From: an uncultured Oligoflexia bacterium
GTDB taxonomy: Bacteria; Bdellovibrionota; Bacteriovoracia; Bacteriovoracales; Bacteriovoracaceae
DNA: 64,000 bases
NCBI GenBank assembly: GCA_937120495.1
Contig: CAKZJW010000004.1
Span: 1-64,000 of the forward strand
Direction: 5' to 3'
Shown here: positions 9,016 to 17,435 of the stretch, in pieces
Numbering within the stretch: the stretch's first letter is position 1
Layout of the letters: each line of letters opens with the position of its first letter
Notes under the pieces: generated by a model
Told to the model about the DNA's origin: nothing
Database searches by the model: none
Seen by the model: the letters and a program-made list of their open reading frames with translations, nothing else
Position numbers and translations under genes: made by a program

Positions 9016-9105
9016 GGAAGTGTGTCCGAGTGGTCGAAGGAGGCAGTTTTGAAAACTGTTGAAGGTTTGCGCCTTCCGGGGGTTCGAATCCCTCCACTTC
9101 CGCCA
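9016..9105 (+). tRNA. tRNA-Ser (anticodon TGA)
   Basis: The acceptor stem GGAAGTG (9016-9022) pairs with CACTTCC (9095-9101), followed by discriminator G and an encoded CCA. The anticodon loop TTTGAAA carries TGA. There is a long class II variable arm and a GGTTCGAATCC T-arm. It reads UCA and related serine codons and lies 50 bases after serS. Confidence 0.95.
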
Positions 9106-9188
9106 TTTTCTCTTTGAATTTATTTTTTATATTGATGAAGATGGCGGAAAAAAACTTGTTTACATTAAATGCATAAAGTATCAGCAAT

Positions 9189-9277
9189 GGAAACGTGGGT
9201 GAGTGGCTGAAACCAGGCCCTTGCTAAGGGTCCGAACGTTCTGCGTTCCGCGAGTTCGAATCTCGCCGTTTCCGCCA
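9189..9277 (+). tRNA. tRNA-Ser (anticodon GCT), integration target
   Basis: The acceptor stem GGAAACG (9189-9195) pairs with CGTTTCC (9267-9273), followed by G and an encoded CCA. The anticodon loop TTGCTAA carries GCT, so it reads AGC/AGU. It has a long class II variable arm. Its last bases are repeated at 13527-13541, marking it as the attachment site of the adjacent island; the tRNA itself is intact. Confidence 0.95.
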
Positions 9278-9279
9278 TA
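9265..9279 (+). repeat. attachment-site repeat, left copy (3' end of tRNA-Ser GCT)
   Basis: The 15-base sequence GCCGTTTCCGCCATA at the 3' end of tRNA-Ser(GCT) recurs exactly at 13527-13541. Direct repeats of a tRNA 3' end flanking foreign genes are the usual trace of site-specific integration. Confidence 0.75.
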
Positions 9280-9316
9280 TTCGCACCCCAGAAATTCGTT
9301 CTAAGGTGTTGTAATG

Positions 9317-9347
9317 AAAAGCCTTTTCTTCGGAAGAGGCTTTTTTT
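9317..9347 (+). terminator. rho-independent terminator after tRNA-Ser(GCT)
   Basis: The stem AAGCCTTTTC pairs with GAAGAGGCTT across a TTCG tetraloop (one G-T pair) and is followed by seven T residues. It lies about 40 bases after the tRNA, inside the island. Confidence 0.85.
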
Positions 9348-9398
9348 ATTTAATTCTCGTAGCTTAGAGCCTCACGTCTCGAATAGAGAAGAGCTCTC

Positions 9399-9422
9399 AT
9401 TCAATATTCAATATTCAATATT
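9399..9422 (+). repeat. short tandem repeat of heptamer ATTCAAT
   Basis: Three exact head-to-tail copies of ATTCAAT (9399-9419) followed by a partial ATT. It lies in the leader of the toxin gene, 35 bases before its start, where slippage could alter expression; that role is speculative. Confidence 0.6.
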
Positions 9423-9456
9423 AAATTGTTATGCCGATTTATCCGATAACAGAAGT

Positions 9457-12400
9457 GTGAAGTTATATATACTATTAATCTTGTTTTGCTGTTCTTTGAG
9501 CTGCTTTTCTCAAAAAGTATCCTTAATTGATATTAAGGGGAGAAAGCTTATTGCCTTAAGCGATAGAGGAGAAAAGAAACAGCCTGTTTCGAGAATTAGG
9601 TTGCTAAAGCTTCTTAAGGAGAAAGATAGCTTAGTACTTACAAAAGATCTTGAAGAACTATCTGGAGAGAAGGATCTATATAAATGTATAAAAGCAACAA
9701 AGAGCAGATACATTTCTGTTGGCCAAATTACATTTTGTAAAAATATAGCGACAGAGTATCTTGTACCAGAAACATATACTTTAAATTTAAGAGAAAAAAT
9801 TTGTTTTAATAAGGAAACAGATATTAAGATAAATAACTCGAAAGCAAACAAGAGTATCGATCTTAATCCAACTCTACTCTTCAGAAAGTATCATTGTGAT
9901 TGCAACCCGAACCTTCTCTCTTGCTTAGATAATATTTACTATTGCGGTGATTTATATAACTCGGAACTTTTATCAAAAAGCTATAGTGAGCTAGAAAGCT
10001 TGGGGCTCATTGATGAAATGATAGGAAAATCAATAGAATCAAGTAGTGCAGAATTATTTGAAAATTCAACTTCTTCACTGATGAAAAAACCTTGTCTTTT
10101 AAATGAACTATCTCAAAATTTACCTAATAAAAAATATCAGAAAATATTTGATTATAGCCTAGGCTTAAAGAAGAATGACTATAGACCGGCTCCCAAGTAT
10201 GCAACAGAGGTTGATAACCTTCTTGATATGTCTTCGTGTAAAATGACTGAAAGTCAGAGTTCTTATCTTTCTGAAATAGTAGAAAGTGGAGCGCTGAATA
10301 ATAAAAAAGTTAATTCGTTTGAGCCGCACGATAGAGAACGGTTTATTGCACGAATGGTAAACAATATAAAAAAATGCGATAATAACTATGTACAAGGTAT
10401 TGAGGATAGAATTAGAAGAACTCCTATGCCGGCGAGGGACTTACGGAGGCTATCTCGCAGGGAAAGAAGATTATTAGTTGATGTTAAGAAACAAAAAACT
10501 TCACAATCAAAGACAAATATAAGCCTCGATTTTTATAAATTAAGCAAGGTTGAGTTGACTCCTTTAGATGTGCATAACTCTTGTTCCGAGGATTTATATC
10601 AAAGCTTAGGATCTATTTCTCCAAGTTTTAAAAGAAGGTGGAAAAATTATATTCGAAACTCGAAGAGTGAACTTGATAGAAAGAAAAAAAACTTATCAAG
10701 GGTAACGATTAAAGTTAACAAGGCAGAGGCTGAGCTAGCGAATAAAAATAATGTTAAGAAGTATATTAGATGTCGAAGTCTTAAAGAGAAACTTGGAGAG
10801 ATTTGGACAACAGATACGTCTAATAATTCGAAGCTTAAAAGTCTAAATGATCAAAAAAATCAATGCGATAATTACCCTGAAGCTTATGAAGAAAACCGAG
10901 AAGAGCTTCAAAAATTACTAAAAGAACAAAACAACTTCTTTGACGACTATAAACAAGCTAAAGATACTTATTTTATCAATGTAAACAAAGCTGAGAAACT
11001 ATTGAGGCTTGATGTGAGTGAGTTGTCATCAAATGAAGGAATATCACTTGAAGCAGTGATGGGAGACAGTGAAGAATTAAAAAAAATAAAATTAGAAATA
11101 GATAAAACATTACAAATATTACCGAACAAAGAAAAATATACTAAATTAAAGGCTCTTAATAGTATTGAGGAAAATATTTTTATTGATTTACAGAGGTCAA
11201 AGAAAAATCGATTAAATAACATAGAGAGGGAGTTAGATGAAGTTTTTCCTCCAAAAGATGTTATTAGTGGAATCACAATAACTCTCGGAAGGGACCCTGT
11301 TGGCGGTTTGGTACGAGGGATAGCTGAAGGTTTGGGAAGTAGTGTTAGTGGGGTTTTAAATCTTGTTAAAAATAGTGTAAGAGAGACCAGTCAATTTACA
11401 GAATATCATATAAAAAAATTTGGTAGGTGGATTACTACAAACCCAGGTAAGGAGATAGACGATGCAATAAATGCAATCTTTCTAAAACCGATAAACTGGC
11501 TTGCTTGTGGAGGAAAACAGCCACCCGAGGATCCAGAAGATGCAAGTGAGGATGATGATTGTGTAGAGGGAGGCATAGAGTGTACCTCCTCATCAGAGGG
11601 AACTGACTGTAGCTTATTGGATCCTCAGGGCAATCCATCAGATGTAGCAACGAGTGATAATAGAATAACTGAAGAGCAGCTCGCTTGGATGAGAAATATC
11701 GATATGCAGGATATGCTTAATGATGTTGACTTCACCAATGAAATGAGATCTTGGATGAACAATACCAAAGATGCTCAAACGTTGCAGAGAATGCTAGCAA
11801 ACAAGCAGAAAGAACTTTATGAAAAAGTTAAAAATGGTCTTCCGTCTGATGCTGATGAGGAAGCTTTAATTGCTGAAGAAATTAAGAAACAAAAGTCCAC
11901 TATTGATCTTATAAAAACAGGTGTTGGTGCGGCAGGTGAGAATATAGTTCAGACTTTTAAGGATTTAATTGATATTGCGAAAACAAAAGAAGAATTAGAA
12001 GCTACTATGAACTTTGTAGCTGAAAATGGTCTCGGAGGTTTAGCTGATGCAATGGGTGATGCGCTTGGAGACTATTGGGATGAATTTCAAGCAGCAGATG
12101 AGACAGGAAAAGCTGAAATTATTGGAAGAGCTTCTTCTGATGTCTTATTTTCATTGATACCAGTGGGTGCTGTTGGAAAATTTAGCAAAGAAACTATCAA
12201 GGGGGCTGCTATTGCCTCAAAGTTAGGTAGATCAACAAGCTTGATTTCCAAAGCTTCTTTGAAATTAGGACTTAAAACAAGTAGTGAAATTAGTGATCTG
12301 TCGAAATGGGCAGGACGCAATATATTTAACTTAGTGGATAATCAAAGTGGCCACCTCGGGGAATTGATTGGTAAGTATAAGCCACCACCATCTGTCCCAA

Positions 12401-12621
12401 GGGGTATTCGTAATCTCTCTCTTGAGAAAAGAAAAACGATTAGTTCCGGTGGTGGTTTAAGAAAGAGATGGAAGGATAAAAAAGGAAATATATTCGAATG
12501 GGATAGTCAGCATGGTAGGCTTGAAAAGTACAACAAAAGAGGAAAGCACTTGGGCGAATATGATCCCGATTCTGGTTTACAGACTAAACCAGCTGATCCG
12601 ACTCGTAAGGTGGAGCCTTGA
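9457..12621 (+). CDS. large secreted toxin with C-terminal colicin E3-type 16S rRNase domain
   Basis: 1054 residues from a GTG start with only a weak ribosome-binding site. A Sec signal peptide covers about 1-19, followed by a Cys-bearing, Lys-rich region, coiled-coil stretches (about 400-570), a hydrophobic/Gly segment near 610-660, an acidic Cys-rich insert near 690-720, and a glycine-alanine region near 880-940 typical of pretoxin linkers. The last 60 residues closely match the catalytic domain of colicin E3, which cuts 16S rRNA in the decoding site. The motif FEWDSQHGRLEKY holds the catalytic D1016, H1019 and E1023, then GKHLGEYDPDSG, and R1050 matches the active-site arginine. A toxin identity is therefore well supported. 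Its target (prey or rival cells) and delivery route are unknown; no colicin receptor-binding or translocation domain is recognised. Confidence 0.88.
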   Translation: MKLYILLILFCCSLSCFSQKVSLIDIKGRKLIALSDRGEKKQPVSRIRLLKLLKEKDSLVLTKDLEELSGEKDLYKCIKATKSRYISVGQITFCKNIATEYLVPETYTLNLREKICFNKETDIKINNSKANKSIDLNPTLLFRKYHCDCNPNLLSCLDNIYYCGDLYNSELLSKSYSELESLGLIDEMIGKSIESSSAELFENSTSSLMKKPCLLNELSQNLPNKKYQKIFDYSLGLKKNDYRPAPKYATEVDNLLDMSSCKMTESQSSYLSEIVESGALNNKKVNSFEPHDRERFIARMVNNIKKCDNNYVQGIEDRIRRTPMPARDLRRLSRRERRLLVDVKKQKTSQSKTNISLDFYKLSKVELTPLDVHNSCSEDLYQSLGSISPSFKRRWKNYIRNSKSELDRKKKNLSRVTIKVNKAEAELANKNNVKKYIRCRSLKEKLGEIWTTDTSNNSKLKSLNDQKNQCDNYPEAYEENREELQKLLKEQNNFFDDYKQAKDTYFINVNKAEKLLRLDVSELSSNEGISLEAVMGDSEELKKIKLEIDKTLQILPNKEKYTKLKALNSIEENIFIDLQRSKKNRLNNIERELDEVFPPKDVISGITITLGRDPVGGLVRGIAEGLGSSVSGVLNLVKNSVRETSQFTEYHIKKFGRWITTNPGKEIDDAINAIFLKPINWLACGGKQPPEDPEDASEDDDCVEGGIECTSSSEGTDCSLLDPQGNPSDVATSDNRITEEQLAWMRNIDMQDMLNDVDFTNEMRSWMNNTKDAQTLQRMLANKQKELYEKVKNGLPSDADEEALIAEEIKKQKSTIDLIKTGVGAAGENIVQTFKDLIDIAKTKEELEATMNFVAENGLGGLADAMGDALGDYWDEFQAADETGKAEIIGRASSDVLFSLIPVGAVGKFSKETIKGAAIASKLGRSTSLISKASLKLGLKTSSEISDLSKWAGRNIFNLVDNQSGHLGELIGKYKPPPSVPRGIRNLSLEKRKTISSGGGLRKRWKDKKGNIFEWDSQHGRLEKYNKRGKHLGEYDPDSGLQTKPADPTRKVEP

Positions 12622-12623
12622 TA

Positions 12624-12866
12624 ATGATAGTTAGAAGGTATTTAACGGTATTTAGCCGAAAAAATGAAAAATATATAAAAGAAATTGAGCTAGATTTTTT
12701 TAATTTGAAAGAAATGCAAAATCTTTTTCAAATTGATCAAGAAAATCCAATGTATGACTGCTACGAAGTAAATGAAAAAGGTGCAGCTTACTTTAAGGAT
12801 AAATATGGTATAGATCTAGATTTAAAGAAATACTTTTATTATGTTGAATGTGAGTCTATAAATTAG
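12624..12866 (+). CDS. probable immunity protein for the E3-type toxin
   Basis: 80 residues from ATG at 12624, preceded by AAGGTGGAG at a good distance. An upstream in-frame TTG at 12618 overlaps the toxin stop and is less likely. The product is small, mildly acidic and soluble, with ELDFFNLKEMQNLF and a C-terminal DLDLKKYFYYVECE. It does not clearly resemble classical ImmE3 (84 residues), but size, acidity and position two bases after a cytotoxic-domain gene fit an immunity protein that would bind and block the RNase in the producer cytoplasm. Function is inferred from context. Confidence 0.65.
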   Translation: MIVRRYLTVFSRKNEKYIKEIELDFFNLKEMQNLFQIDQENPMYDCYEVNEKGAAYFKDKYGIDLDLKKYFYYVECESIN

Positions 12867-12890
12867 ATTTTAATTTAAGAAAGGATGAAG

Positions 12891-13433
12891 TTGAAATTTA
12901 TAAGTGTAGCTATATTATTAGCTGTTCCATTAAATACGTACGCAAAAAAATGGGATATTTTTCTAAAAAGTAATTTGAAGGGAACTTCTTCAAGATCAAG
13001 AGTTTCCGGCTATAATTTAGAAAAAAAGTTGAATGATACCTACACTGTTGGTGGCTCGTTTATTAGTTCAAAAACTTATACTTCTGATCTGACTGACTTT
13101 GATATGGAAAGATATTCTGTTTTTGCTAGGTATTGGGAATCTGAAACTTTTAAGCAGGGTTATGTTTATCGGGTAGATCTGTCTTATACAAAAGTGAGGT
13201 ATGACTCTAGGCCAAATATAGATGAAACTGGTTATAGAAATGGTTTTGGTGTTTCATTCTCTGGTGGATACCATTGGCAGTGGGATAACTTTAATATTGG
13301 TTTGCAGCTAAACACAGCTTTTTATACTTATGACTATTCTTTTAAAGTTAATGACTCCTCAAAAGAAAAAGAGATTAACATTCCAGGACATTACTCATTG
13401 TGGCCAAGCTTCTCTTTTGGCTGGGCTTTCTAG
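12891..13433 (+). CDS. secreted outer-membrane beta-barrel-like protein of the toxin island
   Basis: 180 residues from TTG at 12891, chosen because AAGGA (12881-12885) is spaced correctly for it; an ATG at 12885 directly abuts the same ribosome-binding site and is less likely. A signal peptide ends at NTYA-KK. The rest alternates polar and aromatic residues in short strands (YSVFARYW, GFGVSFSGGYHW) and ends in SFSFGWAF with a terminal phenylalanine, as outer-membrane barrels do. It follows the presumed immunity gene by 24 bases and is probably part of the same transcript. Whether it helps toxin release or is unrelated cargo cannot be told. Confidence 0.7.
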   Translation: MKFISVAILLAVPLNTYAKKWDIFLKSNLKGTSSRSRVSGYNLEKKLNDTYTVGGSFISSKTYTSDLTDFDMERYSVFARYWESETFKQGYVYRVDLSYTKVRYDSRPNIDETGYRNGFGVSFSGGYHWQWDNFNIGLQLNTAFYTYDYSFKVNDSSKEKEINIPGHYSLWPSFSFGWAF

Positions 13434-13526
13434 ATTCTTTACAATTAAATAATTTTTATCTATAGTGCACGAAATCATTATTTTCAAGCAATTGAATGTT
13501 AATAATTATGATGGGGTGCTTATCCA

Positions 13527-13541
13527 GCCGTTTCCGCCATA
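13527..13541 (+). repeat. attachment-site repeat, right copy
   Basis: Exact 15-base copy of the end of tRNA-Ser(GCT) (see 9265-9279), not part of a complete tRNA here. It marks the right boundary of the toxin island. Confidence 0.75.
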
Positions 13542-13544
13542 ATT

Positions 13545-13568
13545 AAACCAGAGCTTGTCTCTGGTTTT
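13545..13568 (+). terminator. rho-independent terminator at the right end of the toxin island
   Basis: AAACCAGAG pairs with CTCTGGTTT around the loop CTTGT and continues into a run of T. It lies four bases after the right attachment repeat and could be the original tRNA terminator displaced by the insertion. Confidence 0.8.
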
Positions 13569-13620
13569 TTTTGTTGTTAACCTCAAGTTCTATTTTTCAA
13601 TTAAATTTTTAGGAGAATCA

Positions 13621-14007
13621 ATGAAACAAATTTTAGTACTTTTAGTTGTTGCTTTTGCTCTTCCAAGCTTTGCTTCAGATTATTCTGCAGGTGTAATGGT
13701 AGGAAGTTCTGTTGCCTTGAGTGGTAAGTATCAGCTTAGTGATAATAATCAAATAAATGCAGCGGTTGGTAATGGCCACGTTGGTGCAGACTATCTTTGG
13801 GTTGATAAGAGAAACTTTGATGTAAGTGGATTATCTTGGCAGTACGGTGCAGGAGCTTTTGTGGAAGATGGTTTTGGTATACGTGCAGTTGGCGGAGCTG
13901 AATATAAAATTGGTTCAACACCTTTTGATGCCTTCGGATTTCTTGCAATTCCTCTTATGGCCGGTAACGGCTTAAATATCGCTGTTGGTGCAAGATATAA
14001 TTTCTAA
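13621..14007 (+). CDS. small outer-membrane barrel-like protein
   Basis: 128 residues from ATG at 13621, which follows AGGAG by five bases; an in-frame start at 13555 would run through the terminator and lacks a ribosome-binding site. The signal peptide ends near PSFAS-DYS. The mature part is glycine-rich with alternating strands (SWQYGAGAFV, AVGGAEYKIG) and ends in VGARYNF with a terminal phenylalanine, the usual barrel assembly signal. At about 110 mature residues it would form a small barrel or an oligomer. It is convergent with a metalloprotease gene and ends in a shared terminator. No specific family is recognised. Confidence 0.75.
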   Translation: MKQILVLLVVAFALPSFASDYSAGVMVGSSVALSGKYQLSDNNQINAAVGNGHVGADYLWVDKRNFDVSGLSWQYGAGAFVEDGFGIRAVGGAEYKIGSTPFDAFGFLAIPLMAGNGLNIAVGARYNF

Positions 14008-14019
14008 TTAAAAAATATC

Positions 14020-14057
14020 AAAGCACATCTCTAATTTTTTATAGATGTGCTTTGTTT
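14020..14057. terminator. bidirectional terminator between convergent genes
   Basis: AAAGCACATCT (14020-14030) and AGATGTGCTTT (14043-14053) form a perfect stem with A/T-rich flanks on both sides. It serves the barrel gene on the left and the metalloprotease gene on the right. Confidence 0.8.
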
Positions 14058-14065
14058 CAAAATAA

Positions 14066-14983
14066 TTATCTACAGCTTACTCTTCCTGCAACATTCCATC
14101 TACGGCCTTTAAGCATTGCCGGAATAACTAATTTTTTTATCATTCCTAAGTTACAAGACTCGAAACCGTGCATGAAGTTTTCATCTACGTTTGATCTATT
14201 TCTACAATAGCTCATAACATCGTTTTTACTAGGAGATGCTTCACAGCAGGCTTTTGTTCTTTCTCTCGCCAATCTTATACCTTCCATTCTTTCTTCGTTT
14301 GAAGAGTATGTCGCAACTTGTGCATTGTAAGAAATTTTTTGGCATTGGCTTGTAGCATGCCCAATAAACATATTGTGCCCAAGCTCATGAATCAGTTCGT
14401 CAACAAGTTCATAATCCGTAGGGTAGTTAACACGACCACCATTTGGAAGGTTCCATGCGATTTCTTGAGGATATTCTGTTGTGGAAACACGTCCGTTTGC
14501 TAATCCTAGTGCATCAAATTGAGCACCTGTAATTGTTAATAGAACATCAATTGTTTTAGTTTGCTCTGGGTATAACCTTTTATATTCTTCATACATTTCA
14601 AGATTAATTTTCCATCCTACATTGTCATAATACCAAATTCTTTGAAGTCTTTTTTTGTCTTCAATATTATTATAAGTATAGCCTTCCGGTATTTTGTGCT
14701 TGAAAGGTACGATTGCTTTGTGTTGAATATTTAGCGTTAGCTCTTGTTGAGTTGCTTTGGAGAATCTTTCTTTTAAAAGGCCTTCAATTTTTTCAAGATG
14801 TTCAATATTCATGTCACTTTCATTTCCATAATAAATAAGAGAAATGTTTAAAATGGGAGCATCTCTTTTGTGGTAACACTTTGGTTTAATGCTAGAAGTT
14901 AGTGAACATCTTTTTCTAAACTTCTTTTTAGCAAAGGCAGTTAGTGCAAAAATTGAAAGTAGTATAAATAGTACCTTTTTCAT
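14066..14983 (-). CDS. secreted zinc metalloprotease
   Basis: 305 residues with a Sec signal peptide (MKKVLFILLSIFALTAFA). The zinc motif HELGHNMFIGH begins at residue 199 and is the extended HExxHxxxxxH type of metzincin-like peptidases, with the general-base glutamate at residue 200. Several cysteines (CSLTSSIKPKC, CCEAS) suggest disulfides outside the cytoplasm. In a predatory bacterium such enzymes are often used on prey, but the substrate cannot be read from sequence. It is a single gene, convergent with the barrel gene and separated from murI by about 130 bases. Confidence 0.82.
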   Translation of the reverse strand: MKKVLFILLSIFALTAFAKKKFRKRCSLTSSIKPKCYHKRDAPILNISLIYYGNESDMNIEHLEKIEGLLKERFSKATQQELTLNIQHKAIVPFKHKIPEGYTYNNIEDKKRLQRIWYYDNVGWKINLEMYEEYKRLYPEQTKTIDVLLTITGAQFDALGLANGRVSTTEYPQEIAWNLPNGGRVNYPTDYELVDELIHELGHNMFIGHATSQCQKISYNAQVATYSSNEERMEGIRLARERTKACCEASPSKNDVMSYCRNRSNVDENFMHGFESCNLGMIKKLVIPAMLKGRRWNVAGRVSCR

Positions 14984-15113
14984 AGGACTCCATCTTTAAA
15001 GTTTGTTGTCCCTTTTATATAGCGAAAATGGTGCCAAGAATAAGCATCCAAGTGTTTGAATTTACGATGTTGCGAGTGTCGTTTTTAGAAAATATGACTA
15101 AGGTTTTTACAGG

Positions 15114-15863
15114 TTAATTAAAGAAGAAAAACTGAGAAAGGTCTTTGGTCTTCCATCCCGTATGGACATTAAAATTGTATAAAAAGCTTTTACTTTGTTG
15201 TTGTTCTTGAACTAAAAGATTGGCCTGTTTTTTAAGTTCTTTAATAACTGCAAGGTTTGGATCTATGCATTTTAATTTATAGTTTTCTTCAATAAAGTTT
15301 TTGATTAATGGATAATGAGTACAACCAAGTATCAATTCTGTGAATTTTGATAAATTAATAGAATCAAGTTCTAATTTAATTTCAGTCTTTATGCTTTGAA
15401 AGTTTTTATAAGAAAGCTTTTCGATAATAAGGGCTAAGTTCTTAAGCGGAAATATTTCTACTATACCATTTGGATCACAGCTTGCTTGAAGCTCTTTAAA
15501 GCGACTGGATCGATATGTAGCTTCTGTTAGTATAAGAGCAATGTCCTTATGGTTTGTGTGGTTTAGGTAGTTAATATATGGCTCAATACCAATAAATTTG
15601 ACTTTAAAGTCACTTCTAAGCTTTTCAATTGTTTCAACGGTCGCCGTGTTGCAGGCAATAAGGACAGCTTCAACCTTTTGAAGAAGTAGCTCATTAACTA
15701 GTACTTTCATTCGAGTATAAATAAATTCTTGAGATTTATCACCATAAGGAACATTATCATTGTCTGATATATAGAAATATTGTGCATCTAGATTTTGATC
15801 TAGTAGCTCTTTTAATAAAGAGAAGCCTCCAATACCTGAATCTAAAATACCAATCTTCTTCAT
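15114..15863 (-). CDS. murI: glutamate racemase
   Basis: 249 residues, typical of MurI. It interconverts L- and D-glutamate, supplying the D-glutamate used by MurD in peptidoglycan synthesis. The N-terminal IGILDSGIGGFSLLKEL, the ACNTAT loop with the first catalytic cysteine and LGCTHYPLI with the second cysteine are all present. It is cytoplasmic and transcribed alone. The start ATG at 15863 gives the standard N-terminus. Confidence 0.95.
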   Translation of the reverse strand: MKKIGILDSGIGGFSLLKELLDQNLDAQYFYISDNDNVPYGDKSQEFIYTRMKVLVNELLLQKVEAVLIACNTATVETIEKLRSDFKVKFIGIEPYINYLNHTNHKDIALILTEATYRSSRFKELQASCDPNGIVEIFPLKNLALIIEKLSYKNFQSIKTEIKLELDSINLSKFTELILGCTHYPLIKNFIEENYKLKCIDPNLAVIKELKKQANLLVQEQQQSKSFLYNFNVHTGWKTKDLSQFFFFN

Positions 15864-15998
15864 GAGACTATAGTATTTGTTAAAAAGATGAATTTCAACT
15901 GTAACTTATTAAAATTACGAAAGAAAAGGCCTCGAAAGGAATTAAGTTCTTGAAATTCCTTAGAATATAATTTAAAAATGAACTTCATTTTATAAAGT

Positions 15999-16075
<77 letters not shown>

Positions 16076-16121
16076 CTTTAATCATCAAGATAAAATTACA
16101 GGTGCATTTATAAAAGCTTAT

Positions 16122-17435
16122 TTGATAATCATATTTTTATTAAATTCTATATGTGCATTGTATATGGGCTTAAGCTACGACGAAGCTTATTATTGGGTTT
16201 ATTCTCAATTTTTATCGTGGGGATATTTTGATCATCCACCCATGGTAGCGGCTTTGATAAAAATGGGATACTCCATTTTCCCAAATGAGTTTGGTGTTCG
16301 TTTCTTTTTTAATATTCTATCTGTATCAACTCTTTGGCTTCTGTGGGATTTATCGACAAAGAAAAACAAATTCTTATTTATTTGTTTAAGTCTTTCACTT
16401 CCTCTTGTTCAGTCAGCAGGAATTTTAGCTCTACCAGATACACCTCTTTTATTTTTCTCTGTACTCTTTCTTTGGACAACGAACCGTTACTTAAAAGAAG
16501 AAAGCGTCTTAAATATTTTCTTAGTAAGTCTAAGTATAGCTTGTATGTTTTATAGCAAGTATCACGGATTATTGATTGTCTTGCTAACGGTAATGGCCGT
16601 TCCCCATTTGCTAAAAAAGAAAAGCTTTTGGATTATTGCAGCCACTTCAGCCTTTTTATTTCTACCTCATATGTACTGGCAATACTTAAATGATTTTGTG
16701 AGTTTTAAATTTCATCTTACCGGTAGAGCTGAGAAGCATTTTGAGTTAGCAAATATTCTAAACTACATTACAAGCCAATTAGTTCTTTTTGGAATGGGAT
16801 TTTTTGTTTGGTTTTGTTTTATAATAAAAAAGATTAATAGAAAGGATTACTTCGAGAGAATTTTAATCTTTAATGTTTTAGGCTTTTTAATATTTCTATT
16901 CTTTGTGTCGTTTAGAAATCAAGTTGAAGCAAACTGGACTGTTAGTGCGTGTGCATGCTTTTTAATTTTAATGGAAAGATTAATTCCACAATATGAAAAA
17001 AGAAAGTTGATTTTAGCCTTAACCATTTTTCCAGCACTTCTATTTTTAAGCTTAAGGCTAATACTAAGTCTTCCATCCTCATTCTATGAAGGCCAAAACA
17101 TTGGACGCTTAAATGAGATAAAGAACTGGGAAAAACGAATTGAAATGTTTAGAGATATTGTCGGTGATTCGACTGTCGTTTCTGAAACCTATCAATATGG
17201 AGCAAAGTTTTCGTTTGAACTTAAAAAGATAATACCTGTAAAGCATTTTAGGGGAAGAGACTCACATTATAGTCTTTTGAATTTGACTAAAAATATCAAT
17301 AAAGACGAGCCAATTTATTATTTAACACCCAACAAACAAAAAAATGCTGTTATAATAGAGACAGACTATAAGGATCCGATCTTTATAATCAAAACGACTT
17401 TAAGAGAACTCGAAGAGAAGCATAATGATAATTAA
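16122..17435 (+). CDS. GT39-like membrane glycosyltransferase
   Basis: About 437 residues with ten or more membrane helices. The first loop has LSYDEAYYWVYSQFLSWGYF followed by DHPP, the acidic DE motif and DHPP of ArnT/PMT-type family 39 glycosyltransferases, which transfer a sugar from a polyprenyl phosphate at the outer face of the inner membrane. The frame extends back through the tRNA-Arg gene, giving a spurious N-terminus. TTG at 16122 keeps the first helix, while the first downstream ATG, at 16161, would lose it; no convincing ribosome-binding site marks either. It overlaps the next gene by 11 bases. The acceptor (lipid A, protein or polysaccharide) is unknown. Confidence 0.75.
   Translation: MIIIFLLNSICALYMGLSYDEAYYWVYSQFLSWGYFDHPPMVAALIKMGYSIFPNEFGVRFFFNILSVSTLWLLWDLSTKKNKFLFICLSLSLPLVQSAGILALPDTPLLFFSVLFLWTTNRYLKEESVLNIFLVSLSIACMFYSKYHGLLIVLLTVMAVPHLLKKKSFWIIAATSAFLFLPHMYWQYLNDFVSFKFHLTGRAEKHFELANILNYITSQLVLFGMGFFVWFCFIIKKINRKDYFERILIFNVLGFLIFLFFVSFRNQVEANWTVSACACFLILMERLIPQYEKRKLILALTIFPALLFLSLRLILSLPSSFYEGQNIGRLNEIKNWEKRIEMFRDIVGDSTVVSETYQYGAKFSFELKKIIPVKHFRGRDSHYSLLNLTKNINKDEPIYYLTPNKQKNAVIIETDYKDPIFIIKTTLRELEEKHNDN

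Larger units (their letters stand above)
9280..13541 (+). mobile_element. 4.3-kb genomic island in tRNA-Ser(GCT) carrying a toxin-immunity cargo
   Basis: The island is bounded by the exact 15-base repeats at 9265-9279 and 13527-13541. Just inside them are short inverted ends, GCACCCC at 9283-9289 and GGGGTGC at 13513-13519. It holds a large secreted toxin gene, a small downstream gene fitting an immunity protein, and an outer-membrane protein gene. No integrase gene is present, so it is either a relic or moved by a recombinase encoded elsewhere. A terminator hairpin follows each copy of the repeat (9317 and 13545). This fits an island that brought its own terminator for the tRNA and pushed the original one to the right end (inference). 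Confidence 0.65.

Noticed and set aside
9457-12621. Lipoprotein signal for the E3-type toxin (CCSLSC)
   Set aside because: The residue at -3 is serine, a poor lipobox; a normal Sec signal peptide is more likely.
13555-13620. Upstream extension of the small barrel gene
   Set aside because: It runs through a terminator hairpin and lacks a ribosome-binding site; ATG at 13621 has AGGAG and opens a proper signal peptide.
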